A DNA stretch of 64,000 bases from Chloranthus sessilifolius (lineage: Eukaryota; Streptophyta; Magnoliopsida; Chloranthales; Chloranthaceae). Made by a program: the position numbers and the translations under genes. Shown piece after piece: positions 32,641 to 43,282 of this stretch (positions are counted from its first letter, which is position 1; every line of letters begins with the position of its first letter). The notes beneath the pieces are model-generated. The model made no database searches, was not told where the DNA came from, and saw nothing but the letters and a program-made list of their open reading frames with translations. The stretch covers positions 5,430,328 to 5,494,327 of the forward strand of contig CM037586.1 of the NCBI GenBank assembly GCA_021018995.1. The letters are read 5' to 3'.

Positions 32641-34807
32641 ACATTAGCATTACCAGCACCAGAACCATCTGCAACCCATATACCATAGCTTTCATCCCCA
32701 AGTGAGTAAACATCTATAGAAAACCACAAACCTCACCGGTATGAAACAATAGATTTTTCCTACGTTTTTTTTCTCATTGTAAAAATTTAATGAATGTAAA
32801 AAATTTTCTTTTACTGCTTTTGTTACTAACATTACTAACCACAAACATTTTTTTTGTGTTGTCTTTGAGATATAAAATAATTGTGTTTTCTCTCAAGTTT
32901 GGGGTAAACATTCCTTACGAATTTTTTTTTCACAACTAGTAAGAAATTAGAGATAATATTAATTTTTAGGTAATTTTAATTCTTATCCCCTGTTTTGAAC
33001 AATGAGGACATTGTCCTATTTAAGTTTGGGGGGGGGGGGGGGATACACCATTTATGTATTATAGTAATAGTTAAAAGTTTTAGTAAATTTTTTAAAATTT
33101 AAAATTTTTTTAATTTTGTTTTAAGAAAAAATAAATTTTTTTTTTTTTTCAATTAATCATTATATGTGATTTATGATGAAAAGTATAAAAATCTAAAATT
33201 CCTAGCAATCCATCATTGTAGTAGTTCAAAATATCAAAATAAAAATAGTTGCAATTCAAAGTAAAGCATCTCTAGAACACTGTATCAGATGAATGTTTAA
33301 AACTATACGATGACTCTGAACTGTAAAATATTTTAGATTATAGTTTCAAAATTATATACCCAGAAAGCTATAGAGCCTATTTTCTCTTTTATTATGAGAA
33401 AGATAGACTGTTTTTATTTATGCTAAATTTTTTCTTGAACTTCTTTATTACTGAAATCTCATATTGTTGAAATTAGAATAAAAAATATTCTGAAAATATA
33501 ATTATTTATTTGTTTAGAACTGTTTAGTAAATATATTAAAGCAATAAGACATTCATATTAGTAATTCGTGAAAATGACCAAAGGCCATCTTTTATTATAC
33601 CAGAGCCAAAAAGCCAAAAATTATAGAATATTTTATCCTTTAAACCCATATTAGAAGCCTAAATCAAGAATTTCTTTGTACCAAAATTTTATAAACCTTT
33701 AACCATATGTACTACCCAAAGCTTTCTACCTTTAACCCTTATAATTTATGATAATTTAGAATGCTAAAAGAGGGAAGAAGAGGGAGTGAAAGGAGTATGC
33801 AAGTAACAGATAAAGGGAATGCAGAAAACGGTACAAAAGAATTTTTATTTTTATTTTTATGAAAGTATGAGAAAGGAAAGAAAAAAGAAAGAAAAAGAAA
33901 AAAGAGAATCGTAAAATGTGATTTTATAGAAAAGAGAAGCATGGAAGTTTTCAAAGTGTGAGAAAAATAGAGAAAAAATATGGGATTTACAGAAAAAAAA
34001 AAAGGGAAGAAGTTATCCGAAAAAAAATAAGGATACTTACTAAAGCTGAAAATAGAGAAATATGAGAAGAGAAGGAAGAGCTAAATTCTCAGAGATACTT
34101 TTGAATCCTCTTTACCTTTTTTCTTTGAAACTTAAATCCAAAGTCCCATTACAAGCCGAAGGAAAGACCTTTGTGATTTACTATTTGTAAGAATATAGTC
34201 TAGTAGAGATATATAAATTAGATACTATTAATAAATGAAAAAGTTATATGAACATCATTGATTATCCATTCTATGAGATTTATTAATTGTCCTTTAAAAT
34301 TTATGTATAATATTGTGAGAACCCATAATTTTGACTATTTTTGAGAGTATGCTAAAAAAGTGAGAATTAGAATGAAAATATTTTCTAAAAATTACAGTTT
34401 AAAAGAATCTACAGTGAATAAACTTTTCACTGATATGCACACACTCTATGCTATATTGAATTGAAATTGTTAAGTTCTGATGAAGGATAATTACGATGAT
34501 AGAAGGTTAAGGATAAAAGATTTAAAAATTTTTGAAAAAAAATATATATATAATGAATTGAATGACTGAGTATTTATATTTTGAATTTTAGTTTTAAAAA
34601 TATTTTGAAAAATACAAACATATATTTGAAGTTTGTAGGTAACTTTTTCTTAAAACCTTCAGGAGACTACAACTCCTCCACTAGGGATCACCTAAGAGTT
34701 TAAAGGCTTGTTACATCTGCTAAATGTAATCGTGTTCCCTACAAAAGCGGCATTTAAATTTTAGTTTAAGATATTTTATATTTTCTTGTTTGTTAGGGAC
34801 TAGCAAA
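32641..34807 (+). other. Element B long 3' non-coding region
   Basis: No gene. It contains TAAGTTTG followed by a run of 15 G (33028-33042), a purine-rich stretch (33770-34080, A/G with few interruptions) and scattered A/T runs. The AAGTTTGGGG phrase near 32895 and 33022 and again before the LTR is typical of Athila/Tat 3' regions. Confidence 0.6.
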
Positions 34808-34824
34808 ATTTAAGTTTGAGGGTG
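34808..34824 (+). other. Polypurine tract of element B
   Basis: ATTTAAGTTTGAGGGTG immediately precedes the TGATCATTC LTR start. Plus-strand priming site by position and composition. Confidence 0.6.
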
Positions 34825-35014
34825 TGATCATTCACATAATTTATCATTTTATCACCCTTAACTTAGTAATGCTAGGATTTAATTTATTACTAATAAGTTA
34901 CTGATATGCAAATATTTAAGATAAGTAGTAAAAGAGAGCCTAAATGTTAATCTTTGTTAAAGTGAATTCAAAAAATAGTAAGAAAGATGATTGAGGGTTA
35001 AAGACGACTCACCG
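34825..35014 (+). repeat. 3' LTR of element B, segment 1
   Basis: Matches the first part of the 5' LTR (17282 onward) and is cut by the D composite after CACCG. It is continued by 50476-51021 and 53303-54104. The three segments total 1538 bp against 1534 bp for the 5' LTR. Confidence 0.9.
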
Positions 35015-35631
35015 TGTAAAGACCCGTATTTTGAACCCGAGTTAGACTGACCCTGTGTGTATATTCGGCTCGGCAACCGACGTCATCATTTGTTTTGGAT
35101 TTTTATCTAGATGTGATTGTGCGGACAGATTTTAATTTAGAGCCCATTTGGACCCTCGTGCGAAAGTTGTGCACCGACCTCGGTGTGGCCGCTCAACACC
35201 GGACTTGAGTTTTAAAATTAGAAGTGTATAATACATAAGATGTGTGTGTGTGTTTTACTTTGTGAGCAATCCTATTATAAGAAGGAATTACATTCCCGTA
35301 TTATACTAGGTTTTGTTAAGAGAGGATAGTTACCCAACCGTGTGAAACTTCGTCTTCTCTCTTCTTCAATCATCGTAGGAGATCGGTTTAGAAAACCTCC
35401 TTCTCTAGAACCCTCTTTGTTGAAAATACTTAAACCTTAGAAAGAACTTGAATCAACCTTGGATTCGTAGTTGGCTATTGGGAGAGGTTGAGATCATTTT
35501 GGGCGTGTTGGAGTTGTCTCTGTGAACTCGTGGGATCGATCGCAGCGCGAATCGTTGAGGAAACCCGTCGGTTTCGTTCCGAAGCTCCATTCGCGTGACT
35601 CATTTCTAATCTAGGAATCTTTAGATTAAAG

Positions 35632-37044
35632 GTACGTTTTAATTAAACTTTTTGATTAAATCATTAGATTAGCCATGGGTTTTTCTTTGGGATGTATGGG
35701 TTTCGATTCGGGTGAAAACCAGCGAAATCGCGTCGCTGTAGCTCGCTCGAGCGAGCTATTATCATCGCTCGAGCGAGGTATCACCGAACTCCGACATTGC
35801 CTTAGTATTTTAGTCATAACTTTATATCCCGAACTCCGATTGAGACGATTCTTTTTGCGTTGGAAAGATAATAGAAAAATCTATAACTTTCATATTTTGA
35901 TCAACGCATGGATCAATCGTCTTGATAGTAAAAAATATATGAGAATGTTACATCAAATCGCTCGAGCGAGCTATTATCATCGCTCGAGCGAGGTATTGTC
36001 GAACTTTGACATTGCCTTGGTATTTTAGTCATACCTTTTTGTCTCGAACTCCGATTGAGACGATTCTTTTTGAGTTAGAAAGCTAATAGAAAAATCTACA
36101 ACTTTTATGTTTTGACCAACTCATGGATCAATCATCTTGATAGTAAAAAATATATGAGAATGTTACATCAAATTTTAGGATTGGCGCAACTTGCCTGTTT
36201 TGACTTGTTTTTGAGGAAACGCTTAAATAGGTCTATATTATTAGTAATTAGAGTTAATTTTAATGCATGGACGTATATTGTGATGTAGATTGAGGGCCAG
36301 AGGCCATCAATAGGGCTTTGCTTGACTTCGCATTACTCCGAGTTTTGGTAGGAGAATCTCATCTTTACAGTATTTTATTTTAATTCGCATGGATATTTTG
36401 AATTAAAATCTTTGAACTTGCATATGCCATTGAAATCACATCTGTAAACTGAAATTGATATGGATGACTGAAAATCTAAATCTACCTGAATCCTGAAACC
36501 TGAATCTGCCTAAGCTCTGAAAATCTGAAATCAAGAACATGAACTATGTATAAGAGACTTGCATCTGATTTATATTAGTATCTGCATTTGTTTTATGATT
36601 GACTGACGACCCTCAAAATTTTGAACAATTTCACGGCACAAGTTTCCCTCATTACGCGAGGCTTGTTGCATCTGAAAAAAGGTTCATGAGCAGCGATGGT
36701 AGGTAGGGGTTCCCATCGGCTATATTCACGCTCTCGAGATATAGTTTACTGGGAGATATTTTAAGTTGAGGATTAAGTCATGAATTCTTGAACTTTACAT
36801 ATAGAAGTTAGAGAAACTAAGACCTTTGAAACCTTTGCATACATTTCTTGAAACTGTTTTCACACATTTAGAAATAAATCTTACATATGATTTCTGCACC
36901 TAAATTCAGTTATTATCTGCTTATATGTTTGACAAGCTATATTCCGATATTTGTTTTGAAACTATATTAGTTAAAGTAGAATGCCGTAGATGTCTTTCTT
37001 CTACTGAGCTTTGTTGGTTAGCTCACTCCGACTATACGTCACAG
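35632..37044 (+). other. D LTR1 putative intron
   Basis: 1413 nt between AAAG|GTACGT and CTATACGTCACAG|GT, with CTCAC in branch-point position. The exon upstream has no ATG, as expected for a 5' UTR. The open frame at 35675-36028 (MGFSLGCMGF) lies inside this intron and is not favoured as coding. Confidence 0.45.
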
Positions 37045-37145
37045 GTTCAGGTACTGACGTGGCTATTCAGGGCTGTGAGACTGATCCTGACTACGTGCCT
37101 GAGGAAGAGCTTGAGGTTCCTCCTAAGGAGTTTTTCCCAGTATAG
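37045..37145 (+). other. D LTR1 acidic open segment (putative exon)
   Basis: Phase G|GT, 32 codons to TAG at 37143, ending DYVPEEELEVPPKEFFPV. Homologous segments are at 13133-13233 (E1), 51371-51465 (E2) and 21659-21762 (C). LTR2 (about 42565-42667) and LTR3 (about 50070-50174) keep the C-terminus but carry indels at CTG/CAG sites upstream. Against E1, 10 of 15 differences in the last 17 codons are at third positions. Confidence 0.5.
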
Positions 37146-37257
37146 AACTTACTAATTTTCTTATTTGTGGTGAGAGTTAGACTTGAATTTGTGGGCCCAT
37201 TTTAGTTGGATATTATAGTTTTATACTTGATGTTGATTTCTGTTATGAGCCATGTTT

Positions 37258-37279
37258 CGATGATGGTCGGCCATCATCG
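37258..37279 (+). other. Conserved LTR hairpin (D LTR1)
   Basis: CGATGATGG, loop TCGG, CCATCATCG: a perfect 9-bp stem. The same stem occurs in LTR2 and, with one mismatch, in LTR3. It is followed by TGGTTCTTT, also shared with the E LTRs. Confidence 0.7.
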
Positions 37280-37443
37280 GTGGTTCTTTACTTTTAATTG
37301 CTTCCGCATTTATTTTAGCTATGGATTTTTATTACGCTTTACTCTGATATCTGCCCTGTTTGTCCGGCTTATCATTTATTCGATAGGTTGGAGAACCGGC
37401 CTTTCCTATACCTGAGGAATTGGAAAAGTCGGGTCATCACAGT

Positions 37444-37461
37444 TGGTACCAGAGCTTAGAT
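37444..37461 (+). other. Primer-binding site of D1
   Basis: TGGTACCAGAGCTTAG, complement of initiator tRNA-Met with one change, two bases after the LTR. Confidence 0.75.
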
Positions 37462-37771
37462 ATTAGGTCTTGTTGGGACCCGAGAATATGACAGTAGGTT
37501 CTATCAGGACATAAGAGACTCAATTAGGACCTTGTGAAAGTTAGTAGAATTTTTAGCCTTAGGTCTTTTAAGGGACTCACAGCTAGGGTTGTAGGTTATA
37601 TTTTGAACCTGAGTTGTAGATCTCGCTATCACTTTGAGTGGAGATAATTGATGATCGTGATAGATGTACGGTAATAGTAGGTGAATAAAGTTTTAGATTT
37701 TTGTCGGAACCTAGGGCCGTGGTAATCGCGATCTTTTTAATTGGAACCTTGTGTCATGTTGACAGATCAAA

Positions 37772-38432
37772 ATGGCACCACGCAAGAGATTGAAGACTGT
37801 ATACAGCGATGAAAATGAGCAGAATAGACAGTTGCTAGAGACGATGATCAACACAATGGCTCAGCAGACAACATTACTCACGACAATATTGAGTAAGACG
37901 ACTCACACCTCTCCCTCCACACAGGTTGAGTCATGCTCAAGTTATGGGAAACGGCATAGGACGAAGAAATGTAGGTGGGCCACAGGTGAGTGTTTCAGAT
38001 GTGGTAGACTAGGACATCTGATAAAGGATTGCCCTACGATGGAAACGAAGAAGGCCAGACCCGGATCTCAACAACCTACTCAAGGTGCCCATCCGAAACC
38101 AACTATATCTACACCTTCAGGGTCATTCCGTATTTCGAACCCTGCTATAATGGGAGCGTTCAGAGTTCCACAAACTTCACGCACCTCTTCATTCAATCCG
38201 ATAGCATTCTGCTCAAGGTGAGGGAAACCACACAAGACCGAGGATTGCAGGAGGAACACTGGAGCGTGTTTTTGGTGTGGCGCAATCGAGCACACGGTTA
38301 AGGATTATCCTCAGGAGGACAAGGGAAGAACTAGTTCGGCTTCTACTCAGAAATCGACCCGACCTACGGTTCAAGGTCGAGCTTATGCCGTGACGGCTCA
38401 GGAAGCCGGAACATCGAACGACGTGATCCAAG
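37772..38432 (+). pseudogene. D1 gag: capsid-less, duplicated zinc-knuckle module
   Basis: Starts MAPRKRLKTVYSDENEQ. After about 50 residues it goes directly into zinc knuckles, with no capsid (retrotransposon gag) domain. The first module has CSSYGKRHRTKKC (one Cys changed to Tyr) and CFRCGRLGHLIKDC. A second module about 75 residues later is interrupted by TGA in its first knuckle and has a damaged second knuckle. It ends in AYAVTAQEAG...DVIQ at a GT donor, as in element C. D2 has the same architecture. Confidence 0.75.
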
Positions 38433-38569
38433 GTATTATTAAAAGTTGAGATGCCTTCTTATTTTATTTGTTATATATAATTGCTTAATATTGAATAAAT
38501 TTTGTTAATAAGTTATGGATGAACACACATACTTAGAAAATTTTAATTGAAACGCTTGTCTAAACTAAG
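38433..38569 (+). other. D1 putative gag-protease intron
   Basis: 137 nt, AAG|GTATTATT...ACTAAG|GTACCC, AT-rich. Removal joins Gag to the protease segment in frame at the same Gly codon (G|GT) as in element C. Confidence 0.55.
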
Positions 38570-39388
38570 GTACCCTTTTTATGCATCGGGGGAGCGATGT
38601 AAGCAAAACCGAAGCGCGAGTGTTGATAGACCCCGGGTCTACACATTCTTTTATTACTCTATTGTTCGCTGAGAAGTTGGGCATCATTCCCAAGGCCCTT
38701 GATTTCATCTTGGCAGTGTCAATTCCTACGGGCAACTCAGTGAGCACCGATACCATGTGTCAATCAGTGATTGTGATGATCGAAGACCACGAGACAGTGG
38801 CTGATTTGATCATTTTGAGCATGGAAGGGTTCGACGTGATACTAGGGATGGATTGGTTATCTACTTACCATGCGAGCGTGGATTATCTTCGAAAGATTAT
38901 AACATTCCGCTCGCCGAAGAGAAAATCTTTTCGATTTTGCGGAGTCAAATCTTGTGTGATACCATTTATCTCTGCCATTCGAGCAGACCGTATGATGAGG
39001 AACGGGTGTTGTGGTTATCTGGCCTACTTGCAAGATCATAAGGAGGAGAAGAAAAATATTACAGATATTACGATTGCTTGAGAGTATTCAGATGTTTTTC
39101 CTGAAGATCTACCTGGATTACCACCTGACAGGGAGATTGAGTTTGCGATTGAGTTAGTGCTGGGTACTGAACCAGTATCAAAACCTCCGTATCGAATGGC
39201 GCCTGCAGAATTGAAAGAGTTGAAGGAGCAGCTTCAGGAACTGCTAGATAAGGGCTTTATCAGACCGAGTGTGTCACCCTGGGGAGCACCGGTTTTATTT
39301 GTAAAGAAGAAAGACGGTTCAATGCGGCTTTGCATCGATTACCGCCAGCTAAATAAGTTGACAATTAAGAACCGTTATCCACTTCCTC
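38570..39388 (+). pseudogene. D1 pol, 5' part only (protease, start of RT)
   Basis: Protease DPGSTHSF at 38628-38655, then the protease-RT connector, a stop near 39079, and RT through [20 protein letters not shown]. The sequence stops in mid-RT and passes directly into minus-strand viral sequence. The rest of D1 pol is absent. Confidence 0.85.
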
Positions 39389-39613
39389 TTGATTCATTTC
39401 AAGATATTTTGTTGCTTTAAACCAAGTAACAAATGAAATTACTTGATAAAAAGTTTCAATATATTGATAAAATTGGTCTTTGAATTCTTGTAATTTTGAT
39501 GCAGAAAATATTTTAAAATACCATTCACGGAATTGTGCATATTTATCTTGCTGAAATTCAGCATTGATTTCTTGTTTATTGATAACAAAGTTTTCTGGTT
39601 TTATAAAAGCCAT
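39389..39613 (-). pseudogene. Viral ORF following the movement protein, truncated
   Basis: Starts at 39613 (minus), 11 nt after the movement-protein stop, and is open for about 75 codons to the junction with D1 RT. It is rich in Phe, Lys and Gln. I recognise no domain in the surviving part. By position it would be the N-terminus of the next viral protein or polyprotein. Confidence 0.5.
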
Positions 39614-39624
39614 AAAAACTTTTA

Positions 39625-40674
39625 TTAATGGATTGAGAAATTCATCTCGCTAGCAGTAGGGGATTCCCTCTGCTGTTGGGTATATATCTCATGAGGAATC
39701 TGTTGTTCAGAAACTTGGATTCCTTCCAGATTGGGTTGATTAAATTCAGAAGGAACAAATGAGTTAGCTTCTGAATAAGCTGATCGAGCAGTCGAGGGTA
39801 TAGAAACTCTATAAGGACCTCGAGACCTCGAATCAGAATAAGAACTTCTATAAGAAGTTCTGTGGGATGTTGATCTATCAAATTTTAAGATTACATCACC
39901 CTGGATATTTTGAACAATTTGTTCAATCTCTTGGTTTAAAATTGGTTTAGGTGAGACAGCTTGAGGTATACGCCAAACATCAGGAAAAGTAATATTTTTC
40001 CATTCACATAGTTTTTGTGTAGCAACATTAGTGGTTGCACTATTAGTCTCAATTAAGACTGTTCTTCCTGGTTCATTTTGATAATTAATTTTAGGAATCA
40101 GAGAAGTCATCACCTTATAATGAAGGCGATAGATCAGAGCAATGGTCTCTGATCCAGGCATAAAGTTGTATCCCTCAGTTTGGAGATGAAGGGTACAAGC
40201 ATGAAAAATATTTTTATCTGTTAAAGATAAAGTTAAATTTGGGAAAATATTGTAGTATACTGGACCAAGGCATAAGCTGGTCTCAATAGCGGCCATCAGA
40301 GAGGATCGCCAATCAAGGCATCTAGCATCTCTGAGAGTACTAAGTATACTAGTATTTTCAAGACCCAATAAGGTCAAAGGTTTGAATGCAACTTGAATGC
40401 ATCCTAAATGAAGAAATTTGAAACGATGAAGGTCATGTAAAAGATCTTCGTTGGAAAGTAATTGAAAACCTTCATTTATACTGAGAGTTTGCTCAGTAGT
40501 TTTGATCGACATGTCGGTGGACCAATCTTTCCATCCATATTGATAGATTATTTTAGGATTGATGGAAGGTATTGTCCATCGGTTTAATTGATTTTGTTGG
40601 TCATCAATTTGAGACCATTTATCTAATTGCTTATTTTTGATTAATTTTTTGGAGGAAAAATTAAAAAGAGACAT
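39625..40674 (-). CDS. Movement protein of endogenous pararetrovirus, open frame of 349 codons
   Basis: Uninterrupted from ATG at 40674 to TAA at 39625. The central part (residues about 90-215) has the 30K-superfamily movement-protein pattern, including a conserved Asp in the TLRDARCLDW segment, the LGPVYYNIFPNL segment and a following SLTD. The C-terminus (about 270-349) is Ser/Arg/Tyr-rich and probably disordered. This family enlarges plasmodesmata to let virus pass between cells. An intact frame is notable in an endogenous copy. Expression is not implied. Confidence 0.75.
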   Translation of the reverse strand: MSLFNFSSKKLIKNKQLDKWSQIDDQQNQLNRWTIPSINPKIIYQYGWKDWSTDMSIKTTEQTLSINEGFQLLSNEDLLHDLHRFKFLHLGCIQVAFKPLTLLGLENTSILSTLRDARCLDWRSSLMAAIETSLCLGPVYYNIFPNLTLSLTDKNIFHACTLHLQTEGYNFMPGSETIALIYRLHYKVMTSLIPKINYQNEPGRTVLIETNSATTNVATQKLCEWKNITFPDVWRIPQAVSPKPILNQEIEQIVQNIQGDVILKFDRSTSHRTSYRSSYSDSRSRGPYRVSIPSTARSAYSEANSFVPSEFNQPNLEGIQVSEQQIPHEIYTQQQRESPTASEMNFSIH

Positions 40675-40689
40675 AAAATTGATGATTTT

Positions 40690-40711
40690 TTTTTTTTTTT
40701 TTTTTTAAAAC
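40690..40711 (+). repeat. T homopolymer in viral fragment
   Basis: About 22 T on the plus strand (A-run in viral sense), just upstream of the movement-protein start. Confidence 0.85.
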
Positions 40712-40759
40712 AGTAAAAACAAGAAAGGGTAAAAGAGCTTTTGGTAAAACCAATAAGAC

Positions 40760-42953
40760 TGTAAAGACCCGTATTTTGAACCCGAGTTAGACTGACCCTG
40801 TGTGTGTATTCGGCTCGGCAACCGACGTCACCATTTGTTTTAGATTTTTATCTAGATTTGATTGTGCGGACAGATTTTAATTTAGAGCCCATTTGGACCC
40901 TCGTGCGAAAGTTGTGCACCGACCTCGGTGTAGCCGCTCAACACCGGACTTGAGTTTTAAAATTAGAAGTGTATAATACATAAGATGTGTGTGTGTGTTT
41001 TACTTTGTGAGCAATCCTATTATTAGAAGGAATTGCATTCCCGTATTATACTAGGTTTTGTTAAGAGAGGATAGTTATCCAACCGTGTGAAACTCCGTCT
41101 TCTCTCTTCTTTAATCATCGTAGGAGATCGGTTTAGAAAACCTCCTTCTCTAGAACCCTCTTTATTGAAAACACTTAAACCTTAGAAAGAACTTGAATCA
41201 ACCTTGGATTCGTAGTTGGCTATTGGGAGAGGTTGAGATCATTGGGGGCGTGTTGGAGTTGTCTCTGTGAACTCGTGGGATCGATCGCGGCGCAATCGTT
41301 GAGGAAACCCGTCGATTTCGTTCCGAAGCTCCATTCGCGTGACTCATTTCTAATCTAGGAATCCTTAGATTAAAGGTACGTTTTAATTAAACTTTTTGAT
41401 TAAATCATTAGATTAGCCATGGGTTTTTCTTTGGGATGTATGGGTTTCGATTCGGGTGAAAACCGGCGAAATTGCGTCGTTGTAGCTCGCTCGAGCGAGC
41501 TATTATCATCGCTCGAGCGAGGTATCACTGAACTCCGACATTGCCTTAGTATTTTAATCATAATGTTTTATCCCGAACTCCGATTGAGACGATTCTTTTT
41601 GCGTTGGAAAGCTAATAGAAATATCTACAACTTTCATGTTTTGACCAACTCATGGATCAATCGTCTTGATGGTCAAAAATATATGAGAATGTTACGTCAA
41701 ATTCTAGGATTGGCGCAACTTGCCTGTTTTGACTTGTTTTTGAGGAAACACTTAAATAGGTCTATATTATTAGTAATTAGAGTTAATTTTAATGCATGGA
41801 CGTATATTGTGATGTAGATTGAGGGCGAGAGGCCATCAATAGGGCTTTGCTTGACTTCGCATTACTCCGAGTTTTGGTAGGAGAATCTCATCTTTACAGT
41901 ATTTTATTTTAATTCGCATGGATATTTTGAATTAAAATCTTTAAACTTGCATATGCCATTGAAATCACATCTCAGAAGAAATTGATATGAATGACCTGAA
42001 AATCTAAATCTACCGAATCACAAACTGAATCTACTTAAGCTCTGAAAATCTGAAATCAAGAACCTGAACTATGTATAAGAGACTTGCATCTGATTTATAT
42101 TAGTATCTGCATTTGTTTTATGATTGACCTGAACGACCCCTCAAAAATTCTTGAATAATTTCCTGGCACAGGTTTCCCTCATTATGCAGGGGCTTGTTGC
42201 ATCCTGAAAAAGGGTTCATGAACGACGATGGTAGGTAGGGGTTCCCATCGGCTATATTCCTGCTCTCGAGATATAGTTTACTCGGGAGGTATTTTAAGTT
42301 GAGGATTAAGTCATGAATTACTGAACTTTGCATATAGAAGTTAGAGAAATTAAGACACTGAAATACTGCATCTGTTCTTGAAACTGTTTTTACACATTTA
42401 GAAATAAATCTTACATATGACTTTCGCACATAAATTCAGTTTATTATCTGCTTATATGTTTGACAAGCTATATTCCGATATTTGTTTTGAAACCATGTTA
42501 GTTAAAGTAAAATGCCGTAGATATCTTTCTTCTACTGAGCTTTGTTGGTTAGCTCACTCCCGACTATATCCGTATTCGAGTATTGGCGTGGCTATTCGTG
42601 TGAGATCGATCGACTACGTGCCTGAGGAAGAGCTTGAGGTTCCTCCTGAGGAGTTTTTCCCAGTATAGAACTTACTGATTTTCTTATTTGTGGTGAGAGT
42701 TAGACTTGAATTTGTGGGCCCATTTTAGTTGGATATCATAGTTTTATAGTTGACGATGATTTTTGTTATGAGTCATGTTTCGATGATGGTCGGCCATCAT
42801 CGGTGGTTCTTTACTTTTAATTGCTTCCGCATTTTTTTTAGCTATGGATATTTATTGCGCTTTACTCTGATATGTGCCCTGTCCTTATCGTTTATTCGAT
42901 AGGTTGGTGAACGGCCTTTCCTATACGAGGATTGGAAAAGTCGGGTTGTCACA
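40760..42953 (+). repeat. D LTR2 (middle LTR, short form)
   Basis: 2194 bp, about 220-230 bp shorter than LTR1 and LTR3 because it has only one GCTCGAGCGAGC palindrome block (near 41484). The viral sequence ends exactly where it begins. It is followed by a tRNA-Met primer-binding site at 42956, so it serves as the 5' LTR of D2. Confidence 0.9.
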
Positions 42954-42955
42954 GT

Positions 42956-42973
42956 TGGTATCAGAGCTTAGAT
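42956..42973 (+). other. Primer-binding site of D2
   Basis: TGGTATCAGAGCTTAG, exact tRNA-Met-type primer-binding site. Confidence 0.8.
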
Positions 42974-43282
42974 ATTAGGTCTTGTTGGGACCCGAGAATA
43001 TGACAGTAGGTTCTATCAGGACATAAAGAGACTCGATTAGGACCTTGTCAAAGTTAGTAGAATTTTTGGCCTTAGGTCTTTTAAGGGACTCACAGCTAGG
43101 GTTGTAGGTTATATTTAGAACCTGAGTTGTAGATCTCGCTATCACTTTGAGTGGAGATAATTGATGATCGTGATAGATGTACGTTAATAGTAGGTGAATA
43201 AAGTTTTAGATTTTGTGAACCTAGGGCCGTGGTGATCGCGATCTTTTTTAATTGGAACCTTATGTCATGTTGACAGATCAAA

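Larger units (their letters stand above)
35015..37441 (+). repeat. D LTR1
   Basis: 2427 bp, TGTAAAGACCC...GTCATCACA. It contains a TATA-like CTATTATAAG (near 35270), an AUG-free exon, a donor AAAG|GTACGT at 35631/35632, two copies of the GCTCGAGCGAGC palindrome pair (35736 and 35958), an acceptor at 37044, an acidic open segment and a perfect 9-bp-stem hairpin (37258-37279). Confidence 0.9.
39389..40759 (-). mobile_element. Endogenous pararetrovirus fragment (Caulimoviridae-like)
   Basis: About 1.37 kb of viral DNA on the minus strand, carrying a movement-protein frame and the beginning of the next ORF 11 nt later. It also has an A-rich run (T22 on the plus strand, 40690-40711) upstream of the movement protein. 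One end lies within D1 RT, the other abuts the first base of D LTR2. Genus cannot be assigned from this fragment; florendovirus-like is one possibility. Such sequences are usually inactive relics, and replication genes are absent here. Confidence 0.75.

Noticed and set aside
35675-36028. Open frame MGFSLGCMGF... repeated at 41419-41817 and 48721-48957
   Set aside because: It recurs only because it lies in the three D LTRs. It sits inside the putative LTR intron, passes through the palindromes and has different ends in each copy. No domain is recognisable.
39365-39388. Last codons of the viral ORF that starts at 39613, including its stop
   Set aside because: This part overlaps D1 RT sequence (compare D2 at 44870-44885), so the apparent C-terminus is created by the junction and is not viral.
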